Shown here piece by piece: positions 1 to 8,823 of a stretch of 64,000 bases of DNA (within the stretch, counting starts at the first letter, position 1; the number at the start of each line of letters is the position of its first letter). Position numbers and translations under genes: made by a program. Origin of the DNA: Paracoccaceae bacterium (GTDB lineage Bacteria; Pseudomonadota; Alphaproteobacteria; Rhodobacterales; Rhodobacteraceae). The DNA is taken from the NCBI GenBank assembly GCA_029862205.1, contig JAOTXT010000012.1:1-64000 (forward strand), written 5' to 3'. The notes beneath the pieces were generated by a model, which saw only the letters and a program-made list of their open reading frames with translations, was not told the DNA's origin and did no database searches.

Positions 1-642
1 ATTCATGCCGGCCATCGGCTCGTCCAAGAGCAAGAGCGTCGGCTCGGCGGCCAGCGCGCGGCCCAACTCGACCCGCTTCTGCATGCCATAGGGCAGGCTG
101 CCGACCGGTGTCTTGCGGATCGCCTGAATCTCCAGGAAGTCGATCACGCGTTCGACCTTTTCGCGGTGCTCCACTTCCTCGGCCTCGGCCCGGCCATACC
201 AAATCGATTGCCAGAACATGTTCTGGTGCATCTTGGTCAGTCGCCCGGTCATGATGTTATCGAGCGTGGTCATGCCGTGGAACAGGGCAATATTCTGGAA
301 CGTCCGCGCGATCCCCTGGCGGGCGATCTGGTGCGGCTTCATGGGCCCACGCTTCGCCCCGTGGAACCAGACCTCGCCCTCCTGCGGATGGTAGAAGCCG
401 TTGATCACGTTCAGCATCGAGGACTTGCCGGCCCCGTTCGGGCCGATGATCGCCCGGATCTCGCCCTCGCTGATGTCGAAGCTGACATCCTTGATCGCGG
501 TCACGCCCCCGAAGCGCATGGTGATGTTGCGGATGTCCATGATGACATCGCCGATCTTTCGCGGGTTGATACCGTGATCGATCTCCTGGTGAGCATATTC
601 CTGGTCGGTCTTGGCGGCCTCGGCCACGGTCGGGGTGCTCAT
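1..642 (-). CDS. LivG-type branched-chain amino acid ABC transporter ATP-binding protein, 3' end cut by window
   Basis: The reading frame is open for 214 codons from an ATG at 642 to the window edge, so the C-terminus is missing. The N-terminus (residues 1-30) is a hydrophilic extension before the usual ABC start. Walker A GPNGAGKSS lies near residue 70. The signature is the LivG-like SLPYGMQKRVELGRAL instead of a plain LSGGQ, and Walker B LLLLDEP is followed by MAGM just before the edge. The protein should energise a Liv-type importer of branched-chain amino acids or related carboxylates. It begins 13 bp after the acyl-CoA ligase gene on the same strand. In many alphaproteobacteria Liv-type genes travel with an acyl-CoA ligase, so this may be one operon serving aliphatic or aromatic acids; the substrate is inference. 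Confidence 0.85.
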   Translation of the reverse strand, partial: MSTPTVAEAAKTDQEYAHQEIDHGINPRKIGDVIMDIRNITMRFGGVTAIKDVSFDISEGEIRAIIGPNGAGKSSMLNVINGFYHPQEGEVWFHGAKRGPMKPHQIARQGIARTFQNIALFHGMTTLDNIMTGRLTKMHQNMFWQSIWYGRAEAEEVEHREKVERVIDFLEIQAIRKTPVGSLPYGMQKRVELGRALAAEPTLLLLDEPMAGMN

Positions 643-655
643 GGTCTCGCTCTCC

Positions 656-2623
<1,968 letters not shown>

Positions 2624-2777
2624 GGCATCTCCTCCCAGAAAACGCCCCGCTCTAACGGCGGTTAGCGCTCGCGGCCGGGCCTGAGCTCTCGAGCAAAGAT
2701 GCCCCTCCGCCGACACGTGGCCGGTATAGGAACTCAGCATCCCCAGCCCGGTCAAGCCCCATATGCCGACCACGATG

Positions 2778-2791
2778 TGAACAGGTGTTCA
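2778..2791. promoter_or_regulatory. Perfect palindrome TGAACA-GG-TGTTCA upstream of acyl-CoA ligase
   Basis: A 14-bp perfect inverted repeat, followed by an AT-rich run, about 155 bp before the ligase start. Its size and position suit an operator for a dimeric repressor of the TetR or GntR type. No regulator gene is adjacent, so the cognate protein is unknown. Confidence 0.35.
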
Positions 2792-2902
2792 ATTAAAGGC
2801 TGCGTCCCTGCCAGGCAAGAAAAATCCGTCTCCAGGGGGTGCTTTGGAACCATATGCGGAATTGGGAGCGTAATCTGGCCGCATGGCCGGTTGACTCAAA
2901 CG

Positions 2903-2926
2903 AAAAGGGCGGGCCGAAGCCCGCCC
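2903..2926 (-). terminator. Rho-independent terminator of hsp20
   Basis: Read on the minus strand this is GGGCGGG-cttcgg-CCCGCCC followed directly by TTTT. It lies 28 bp after the hsp20 stop codon, so it should end the small heat-shock transcript. Confidence 0.8.
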
Positions 2927-2953
2927 AAATGAGCAGTTGCGATGGACGAGAGG

Positions 2954-3406
2954 TCAGGCCTCGATCGTCTTCGCGCCGTTCTTGCCAATGGCAATGTTCC
3001 GGGGCTTAAGCGCCTCGGGGATCTCACGCACCAGGTCGATGTGCAGGAGGCCATTCTTCAGATCGGCACCTGCCACCTTCATGTGGTCGGCCAACTGGAA
3101 GCGCCGCTCGAAACCGCGCTCGGCAATGCCGCGATAGAGGTAGGTCTTAGCCTTATCCTCGTCGACCTCGCGCTTCTTGGCGGTTACGGTCAGGCCCTGG
3201 TCCTTGACCTCGATCGACAGGTCGCCCTCGCCGAAGCCCGCCACCGCGAGGCTGATACGGTAGGAGTCCTCGCCGGTCTTCTCGATGTTATAGGGCGGAT
3301 AGCTCGGCGCCGAGGTGTCGCCGGACAGAAGCTGGTCGAGCATCGAGCCGAAACGGTCGAAGCCGACGGTCGAGCGATAAAGCGGGGAAAGATCGAAATT
3401 GCGCAT
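2954..3406 (-). CDS. Hsp20 / alpha-crystallin family small heat-shock protein
   Basis: 150 residues, starting MRNFDLSPLYRSTVGFDRF, which is the standard N-terminus of the IbpA/HspA-type small heat-shock proteins of alphaproteobacteria. The alpha-crystallin domain covers roughly residues 35-130, with YRISLAVAGF and the beta strand GLLHIDL. It should form oligomers that hold unfolding proteins in the cytoplasm. The frame extends upstream to 3454, but the ATG at 3406 has GGAGGG 8 bases before it. The leader folds as a ROSE-like thermometer over this ribosome-binding site (see 3410-3435), and a terminator follows the stop, so the gene is monocistronic. Confidence 0.95.
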   Translation of the reverse strand: MRNFDLSPLYRSTVGFDRFGSMLDQLLSGDTSAPSYPPYNIEKTGEDSYRISLAVAGFGEGDLSIEVKDQGLTVTAKKREVDEDKAKTYLYRGIAERGFERRFQLADHMKVAGADLKNGLLHIDLVREIPEALKPRNIAIGKNGAKTIEA

Positions 3407-3409
3407 GGG

Positions 3410-3435
3410 GTATACCCTCCTTTGCGAAGCGATAC
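3410..3435 (-). promoter_or_regulatory. ROSE-like RNA thermometer over the hsp20 ribosome-binding site
   Basis: In the minus-strand RNA, GUAU pairs with AUAC, then after one bulged U the run CGCUUC pairs with GGAGGG around a GCAAA loop. The pairing is C-G, G.G, C-G, U-A, U.G, C-G. This puts the Shine-Dalgarno GGAGG inside the stem, opposite a UCGCU motif with a G.G mismatch. That is the hallmark of the last hairpin of ROSE elements, which repress small heat-shock genes at low temperature in alphaproteobacteria. The pairing is my manual folding. The upstream hairpins of a full ROSE were not modelled. Confidence 0.6.
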
Positions 3436-3861
3436 ATGTGTCATGGCCCCCCATTTCGGGCAGGCCGTTGCGTCTTTGCCGGAGCCTCGATCGGCCTCCG
3501 GCAGCGGTGATATGGGAATTGGCCGGAACCCGTTCAAGACCGCGCCCGGTGGTGACGCAGATGGTGACGCAGATGGTGACGCAGACAGGGCCGGGTAGTC
3601 ACGATCAGTTACAATTCAAGACTGGTCGAGCCGAAGCACCGCATGGTATTCTCGCGATGCGACTCGCCCCAGTAGGCACTGGCGGCTGCGGCGGGTTGGC
3701 TCAGTAGCATCCAAGCGTAAAGCGCGCCCGTCAGAGCGCAATGTCCGAACGCGGTGTCCGGCCGCAGTTTCCGGCCGCAGTGATTGATCCGCGCAACGGA
3801 TGTGCACCCCCCAGGTGGCCTTTCCCAATGGGCCCCAAGCTCCTGCTGAGGAAACGTTCAA
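3436..3861. other. Intergenic region between hsp20 and the phasin gene
   Basis: About 430 bp with no convincing gene. It holds the hsp20 promoter, a three-unit tandem repeat at 3551-3586, and a 12-bp direct repeat TCCGGCCGCAGT at 3757-3768 and 3770-3781, about 80 bp before the phasin start. The frames that cross it have no coding character that I recognise. Confidence 0.6.
3551..3586. repeat. Tandem repeat, 3 x 12 bp (GGTGACGCAGAT)
   Basis: Three head-to-tail copies of GGTGACGCAGAT, the last ending in C instead of T. A minisatellite-like tract in the gap between hsp20 and the phasin gene. It is in none of the accepted genes. Confidence 0.9.
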
Positions 3862-4251
3862 ATGACCAGACGACCCCAAAGCCGAACCGCACCCCAGGCA
3901 TCCGTAGACATACCCGGCATCGACCTAGAGGCTGCGGCCGAGAACGGCCAAAAGTCCGTCACCGCCTTCGCGCATCTGCATTCCCGCGCCTTCCGCGACG
4001 CGATGAAATTCAACGCGAAGGTGTTGGATTTCGCACGCCGCCGTGTGGGTGCCGATATCGAGACCTCGGACCGCCTGTGCCAATGCGAGACGGTGACCGA
4101 TGCGATGAAGGTGATGACCGACTTCTATCAGAACGCCTTCAACGACTATGCGGAACAGACGGCGACGATGCTGCGCTCAGGCACCGAGCTTTCGGCGCAA
4201 ACGGCCGGCGAGACGATCGCCGAGGCCGAGCGGCTCAACGGCAGCCACTGA
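3862..4251 (+). CDS. Phasin family protein
   Basis: 129 residues, all-helical and without a signal peptide. The stretch AFAHLHSRAFRDAMKFNAKVLDFARRRVGADIE and the later MTDFYQNAFNDYAEQTATMLR fit the short Phasin_2-type family. These are amphipathic proteins that coat polyhydroxyalkanoate granules or act as general stress-related phasins. The start ATG follows GAGGAAA about 9 bases upstream. No pha biosynthesis gene is nearby, so the assignment rests on sequence pattern alone. It is convergent with the secreted protease gene, 28 bp apart. Confidence 0.75.
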   Translation: MTRRPQSRTAPQASVDIPGIDLEAAAENGQKSVTAFAHLHSRAFRDAMKFNAKVLDFARRRVGADIETSDRLCQCETVTDAMKVMTDFYQNAFNDYAEQTATMLRSGTELSAQTAGETIAEAERLNGSH

Positions 4252-4279
4252 TCGGCCCGTTTGCGCGCGGCGCGCGCGG

Positions 4280-5014
4280 CTAGTCGAGCAGCGCGCGCAC
4301 CTCGTCCAAAGCACGCTCGACCAGTACCGCGAACGCCGCCGGGTGGCGCGCGTCGGTCCCCTTCGCAGCCAAGACGGCGACGATGCGCGGCTCCTCGCCC
4401 TCGCCCATGAAGACCGGCGAACCCGAGGCGCCGAAGGTCACGCTGCAGCCGAGCTGGATCAGCGCGCCGCGCGTGCCCACAAGATCGCAGCCGCGCTGCC
4501 GGGTCAGCGCGTTCGGCCGGTCCTGGCGGTAGCTGATCACAGTCAGCGGAGTCTGGCCCGAGGGAGCGGGGCCAAGCGCGAACCAGGGGGCCTTTTCGGC
4601 GGGTATCGGATCAGCCAGCCGGATCAGCGCGATATCGGTCGCCACTTGCTCGATCGGCGCCTGCGCGGACAGCACGTAGTCCGGATGAACCGCGATCGCC
4701 TTCGCCTTGGAATGGCCCACCTTCTGGCCCAGGCGGTAGCCGGCCACGAAATTCACATCGCCGGGCCGGTAGGGCTTGCCCGTATAAGCGCTCATCACGC
4801 AATGGGCGGCAGTGAGGACCAAGTCCTCGCCGATCAAGGTACCGGTGCACATGGAGCGGGAAGAAAAGCCCGCCACGTTGACCTGGCCGACCCCGCGCCA
4901 AGGCTTGTGCTCGGCGGCGTTGAGCATCCGCCGTCGATCCAGTTCCAGCGCCACACTAAGCGAGGCAGCGCCCAGAACCGCCGCCAGGACAAGAGATAGG
5001 ATATACTTCTTCAT
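4280..5014 (-). CDS. Secreted trypsin-like serine protease
   Basis: 244 residues with an N-terminal signal sequence (residues 1-22, MKKYILSLVLAAVLGAASL). The chymotrypsin-fold catalytic triad is visible: His71 in TAAHC, Asp127 in TDIALIRL and Ser197 in GASGSP. Further cysteines at 56, 72, 176 and 190 suggest two disulfides (56-72 flanking the His, as in S1 peptidases). The active-site GASGSP replaces the canonical GDSGGP, a variant common in bacterial S1/V8-like enzymes. It should be exported to the periplasm or medium. The substrate is unknown. It is a single gene, convergent with the phasin gene. Confidence 0.9.
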   Translation of the reverse strand: MKKYILSLVLAAVLGAASLSVALELDRRRMLNAAEHKPWRGVGQVNVAGFSSRSMCTGTLIGEDLVLTAAHCVMSAYTGKPYRPGDVNFVAGYRLGQKVGHSKAKAIAVHPDYVLSAQAPIEQVATDIALIRLADPIPAEKAPWFALGPAPSGQTPLTVISYRQDRPNALTRQRGCDLVGTRGALIQLGCSVTFGASGSPVFMGEGEEPRIVAVLAAKGTDARHPAAFAVLVERALDEVRALLD

Positions 5015-5053
5015 ATGCGCGAATATAGCGCGATAAGCGCTTGGCTGCGAGCG

Positions 5054-6367
5054 TTATTCCGCCGCGATGATTTCCGTGTCCAGACCCGCAAGCGCCTCCG
5101 GCCACGGCCCGCCGGTGGCCCAGTCCAAAAGCTCGGCGGTGTGGACGACCGGAATGCCGGTCGCCGTCCCGATCTGCATCATGCAGCCGATATTTCCGGC
5201 GGCGATAACTTGCGGCGCGGCCGCCTCGAGATTGGCCACCTTGCGCTCTTTGAGCTTGGCCGAGATCTGAGGCTGCAGCAGGTTGTAGGTCCCGGCCGAG
5301 CCACAACAGAGATGGGCCTCGGCCGGCTCGACCACTTCGAAGCCTGCCTGACGCAGCAGCTCCTTCGGTGCCCCGCTCACCTTCTGCCCGTGCTGCAGCG
5401 AGCAGGCAGCGTGATAAGCGACGCGCAGTTTCGGCGCGCTCGCTTGGCCCAGACCCAATTCGACCATGAACTCGCTGATGTCCTTTGTCAGCGCCGAGAC
5501 CCGGGCCGCGTCCTCGGCGATTTTCGGGTCGTGGCGGAACATGTAGCCGTAATCCTTGACGGTGGTGCCGCAGCCCGAGGTGTTGATGATGATGGCATCC
5601 AGCCCCGCCCCGTCGGCCTCGCCCACCCAAGCGCGAATGTTGGCCGCGGCCGACGCGTGGGAGAGATCGGTCTTGCCCATGTGATGGGTCAGCGCCCCGC
5701 AGCAGCCCGCGCCCTCGGCCACCACCACGTCGCAGCCATGGCGGGTCAGCAGCCGGATGGTGGCGGCGTTGATGTCCGGGTTCAGCGCTTTCTGGGCGCA
5801 GCCGGTCATCAGGGCGACGCGCTTGCGCCGCTCGCCCGTGGCCAGGGTGACCCCGGGATCGTCGTGACGCATCGGCGGTGCAATCCGGGGCGGCACCAGG
5901 TCCAGCATCGCCCCCATCTTGCCCGGGATCAGCCGCTTGAAAGGACTGGCCAGCTTGGCGCCCGCCAGCGCCAGCCGGAACCGCCCCGGATAGGGAAGGA
6001 TCAGGGTCAGGACCCAGCGCAGCGCCCGGTCGTGCCAAGGCCGCCGGTAAGTCTTTTCGATATGGGCCCGGGCATGATCGACCAGATGCATGTAATGGAC
6101 GCCCGAGGGACAGGTCGTCATGCAGGCAAGGCACGAGAGGCACCGGTCGATATGCGTGACCGTCTTCTCGTCCGCCGGCCGGTTGTTTTCCAGCATGTCC
6201 TTGATCAGATAGATGCGCCCGCGCGGGCTGTCGAGCTCGTCCCCCAGCACCTGATACGAGGGACAGGTCGCGGTGCAGAACCCGCAATGGACGCAGGCAC
6301 GAAGGATCTCGTTCGCCCGGGCGATGCCGGGGTTCTGTAGTTGGGCTTCGGTGAAATTGGTTTGCAT
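5054..6367 (-). CDS. glcF: Glycolate oxidase iron-sulfur subunit
   Basis: 437 residues. Two CxxCxxCxxxCP motifs, Cys25/28/31/35 and Cys76/79/82/86, bind two [4Fe-4S] clusters. The C-terminal half carries CCG-type motifs (GAGCCGALTHHMG, LCCGSAGTY) typical of heterodisulfide-reductase-like electron-transfer subunits. It passes electrons from the flavin subunits GlcD/GlcE to the respiratory chain during oxidation of glycolate to glyoxylate. It is the last gene of the operon glcD-glcE-X-glcF, starting 12 bp after X. Confidence 0.95.
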   Translation of the reverse strand: MQTNFTEAQLQNPGIARANEILRACVHCGFCTATCPSYQVLGDELDSPRGRIYLIKDMLENNRPADEKTVTHIDRCLSCLACMTTCPSGVHYMHLVDHARAHIEKTYRRPWHDRALRWVLTLILPYPGRFRLALAGAKLASPFKRLIPGKMGAMLDLVPPRIAPPMRHDDPGVTLATGERRKRVALMTGCAQKALNPDINAATIRLLTRHGCDVVVAEGAGCCGALTHHMGKTDLSHASAAANIRAWVGEADGAGLDAIIINTSGCGTTVKDYGYMFRHDPKIAEDAARVSALTKDISEFMVELGLGQASAPKLRVAYHAACSLQHGQKVSGAPKELLRQAGFEVVEPAEAHLCCGSAGTYNLLQPQISAKLKERKVANLEAAAPQVIAAGNIGCMMQIGTATGIPVVHTAELLDWATGGPWPEALAGLDTEIIAAE

Positions 6368-6379
6368 CTCAGCCCATCC

Positions 6380-7549
6380 TCAGTGTGCCGTGCCGGCAAT
6401 CCGCAATGGCAGTACCTTGTCCTCGAGCCCCGCCTCGTCGAACAAGATCGCCGCCGGTCCGGCAACATCGAGACGGCCCAGTTCCCGCTCGACGCTTGCT
6501 ATGGCCAGCTCAATGTCGGTGGTGGCGAAGTCGATATAGACATGCCCCTTGCCGTGGCCTTCGCCGAACACACCCCCTGCCCCGGCCGCACGAAGCTGTG
6601 CGTCGAGCGCCTCGGAAATCTCGGCGCGATCGGCAACTTCGTTAAAGGGCTGCTCAGCGGTCCGCTCGATCCGAAGGCCGAGAAAGCTTTCGCCATGGCG
6701 CGAAAAGCGGACCGAGGAAATCCGTGCGCCCGCGAACCGCGCGGCGGCATAGTCCGTGTGCACGGTCTGATAGGTGATCGCGTCGGCTCTCGGGTTGTCG
6801 GAATCGTGCGGCTCGGATTGGTAGAGAGCCCCCTCGCTGTCTGGTGGCACGGGGTCGCCCATCCGTGCCGCCGGCCGGGCGTCCATGAGGCGTGCCAGGG
6901 TCGACATCGCCTCTTCCTCGAAACCGGGCAACCAGCTCATCGGCTCGGTTGGAGGGTCTCCGCTCCCGAATAGGCGCGAGACAAAGCCGCCGCCCGTGCG
7001 TTCCGCGTGGATCTCCCCCAGCCAGTCGCGCTCGATCTCTTCGCCGACGATGATCGAAAACAATAGCGCCGCCTGGTGAGCGGCATCCGCACTACCCCCG
7101 CAGCCGGTGATATCGACACGCCTGTGATCGCCTTCCGTGGCCTTCGCTCCGGACAAGGAAAACGGCCGCGCCATCCGCGAGGCAACTACGTCCGGCACGA
7201 CATCAAGGTCCGTGTGCGGACGTCGCGCGTCGCAGAATTCGAACCGCGGGATGTCCGGTGCCCGGCGCACCATAGCCCGCATCAGGGGCCGCTTGACGTG
7301 ATCAAGCTCGGGCGACAATGCGAGAAAATGACCGCCCTCCACCGGACCGAACTCCCACGATGTCACGGCGTCGTTCAGATTTCCTAGCGCGTTCGCCATC
7401 TCCGCCGCCACATCGACGGGCTCACTGGTGCCCGAAAACGTGCCGTCAATGGCGGGCGCTGCTTTGACAAACGCCTCCCAAAACCGAACGATCGCGGCGG
7501 CTTCCCCGGCCGTGATCCGCTCGGCCCAGAAATCGTAGGCGTCCGCCAT
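6380..7549 (-). CDS. Unrecognised 389-residue protein inside the glycolate oxidase operon
   Basis: Not recognised. 389 residues, cytoplasmic by appearance (no signal peptide, no clear membrane span), acidic and rich in Ala, Asp and Glu. Notable stretches are FWAERITAGEAAAIVRFWEAF at the N-terminus, GGHFLALSPEL near residue 72, a middle part with WLPGFEEEAMSTLARLM, and a C-terminal half containing TVHTDYAAARF and GKGHVYIDFATTDIELAIASV. Its start ATG overlaps the glcE stop by 1 base and its stop is 12 bp before glcF, so it is made from the same mRNA and probably coupled to glcE. That suggests a role with the glycolate oxidase complex (assembly, regulation or an added subunit), which is inference only. 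Codon use looks like that of its neighbours. Confidence 0.85.
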   Translation of the reverse strand: MADAYDFWAERITAGEAAAIVRFWEAFVKAAPAIDGTFSGTSEPVDVAAEMANALGNLNDAVTSWEFGPVEGGHFLALSPELDHVKRPLMRAMVRRAPDIPRFEFCDARRPHTDLDVVPDVVASRMARPFSLSGAKATEGDHRRVDITGCGGSADAAHQAALLFSIIVGEEIERDWLGEIHAERTGGGFVSRLFGSGDPPTEPMSWLPGFEEEAMSTLARLMDARPAARMGDPVPPDSEGALYQSEPHDSDNPRADAITYQTVHTDYAAARFAGARISSVRFSRHGESFLGLRIERTAEQPFNEVADRAEISEALDAQLRAAGAGGVFGEGHGKGHVYIDFATTDIELAIASVERELGRLDVAGPAAILFDEAGLEDKVLPLRIAGTAH

Positions 7550-8706
7550 CAGCCCATCTTTCCGGGATTTAGAATGCCCTCCGGGTCGAACTTGGCGCGC
7601 AGGCCCCGCGCGATGCGGGCGAGGGGCGCGGGTTCGGGTTGGAAAACCTCGACCCCGGCGCGCGTCGGGTCAGCCGCGCGGATCAGGGTTGCGTGGCCGC
7701 CGCGCGCCGCGATCTCTGCGCGGACGATGCCTGCTCCGGCATCGCCCGCCTCCGGCACGCGCAGCCAGACCAGGCCACCGGCCCAGTCGTAGACCGCCTC
7801 GGCCTCCAGGTTCTTCTGGATGGCGGCCACCGCCGCGGGGCCATCAGAGGGCTTGACCGACAGGCGCCAAATCGCGCCCCCCCCGCCGATCTCGCCGGTC
7901 AGCGCGGTCACGTCGCGCACCGCGCGCCAACGGCCGGCGCTCTCCGTGCCTTCCAGCACGCGCCACTGCGCGCCGAGCAGGTTTTGCAACTGCCCGGTCC
8001 GGTAGGTGACCGAGCCCGCCAGGCCCTCGATCCGGACCAGCGCCGCCTGGCCGTCATGTGCCGCCCCGGTGATGCCGAACGGCGAGCCCATGGCGCGTGC
8101 GAGCGCTTCCACCGCGCCACCAGCGTCCATCCCGTCGCAAACCAACGTCGCCTCGGCTTCCGGCTTCGGCAGCACCTTGAAGCTGATCTCGCTGATCACC
8201 CCCAGCGTGCCGTAGCTGCCGCAGATCAGCTTGGGCAGATCGTAGCCGGTGACGTTCTTCATTACCCGGCCCCCGCTCTTGATGACCTCGCCCCGGCCGT
8301 TGACAAAACGCACCCCCAGCATCGAGTCCCGGCAGGCACCCGCCTGGATGCGCCGTGGGCCGGAAACGCCGCAGGCGACCGCGCCACCGATGGTGGGCTC
8401 GCCCTCGGTCCCGAGAAGCGCCCTGTGGTCCATCGGTTCGAAGGGCAGCATCTGGCCTTGCGCCCCCAGCGCCGCCTCGACCTCGGCCACGGGCGTGCCG
8501 GCCTTGACCACCAACGTCAGGGCGCCGGGTTCGTAGAGCGAGATGCCACTTAGCCCGGCCGTCGATAGGGTCTTCTCAGCCTGGACCGGGCGGCCGAGCG
8601 CGGCCCTGGTGCCCCCGCCCCGGATCTCGAGCGGGCTGCGGGCGGCTGCCGCATCGGCAACGGCTTCGGCCAGTTCGGCCTCGTTCGCCGGTGCCAGCAC
8701 GGTCAT
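7549..8706 (-). CDS. glcE: Glycolate oxidase FAD-binding subunit GlcE
   Basis: 385 residues, shorter than GlcD and of the same FAD_binding_4 (PCMH) fold. Flavin-binding motifs include IRGGGTRAALGR near residue 28 and GTEGEPTIGGAVACGVSGPRR near residue 99, then GRVMKNVTGYDLPKLICGSYGTLGVI. The C-terminus RGLRAKFDPEGILNPGKM is the family signature. It forms the membrane-associated glycolate dehydrogenase with GlcD and GlcF. The TGATG junction with the next gene indicates translational coupling. A palindromic repeat pair separates it from glcD, 117 bp upstream. Confidence 0.95.
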   Translation of the reverse strand: MTVLAPANEAELAEAVADAAAARSPLEIRGGGTRAALGRPVQAEKTLSTAGLSGISLYEPGALTLVVKAGTPVAEVEAALGAQGQMLPFEPMDHRALLGTEGEPTIGGAVACGVSGPRRIQAGACRDSMLGVRFVNGRGEVIKSGGRVMKNVTGYDLPKLICGSYGTLGVISEISFKVLPKPEAEATLVCDGMDAGGAVEALARAMGSPFGITGAAHDGQAALVRIEGLAGSVTYRTGQLQNLLGAQWRVLEGTESAGRWRAVRDVTALTGEIGGGGAIWRLSVKPSDGPAAVAAIQKNLEAEAVYDWAGGLVWLRVPEAGDAGAGIVRAEIAARGGHATLIRAADPTRAGVEVFQPEPAPLARIARGLRAKFDPEGILNPGKMG

Positions 8707-8736
8707 CGAGCGTGACCCATCAGCACGGACTCCGAT

Positions 8737-8805
8737 GTCCCGGGCTTGACCCGGGACCTCAACTTCCCGCCTGAAAGGCCAGGGGCCCCCGGGTCAAGCC
8801 CGGGG
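8737..8805. repeat. Inverted pair of CCCGGG-type palindromes between glcD and glcE
   Basis: Two palindromic units face each other. The first is 8737-8757 (GTCCCGGG-cttga-CCCGGGAC) and the second 8786-8805, whose core gggtcaagcccggg is the reverse complement of the first. A second pair of the same family is at 62145-62211. It could process or stabilise the glcD-glcE message. Confidence 0.85.
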
Positions 8806-8823
8806 CGCGATGGTCCTGAAACC

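Noticed and set aside
2778-2791. LexA box
   Set aside because: GAAC-N4-GTTC resembles the Gram-positive site, but alphaproteobacterial LexA uses GTTC-N7-GTTC and no SOS gene is nearby.
3551-3586. CRISPR array
   Set aside because: Only three direct 12-bp units without spacers and no cas genes. The REP clusters are also palindromic pairs without regular spacers.
3757-3781. PhaR operator before the phasin gene
   Set aside because: The repeat TCCGGCCGCAGT is direct, whereas PhaR sites are inverted CTGC-N3-4-GCAG.
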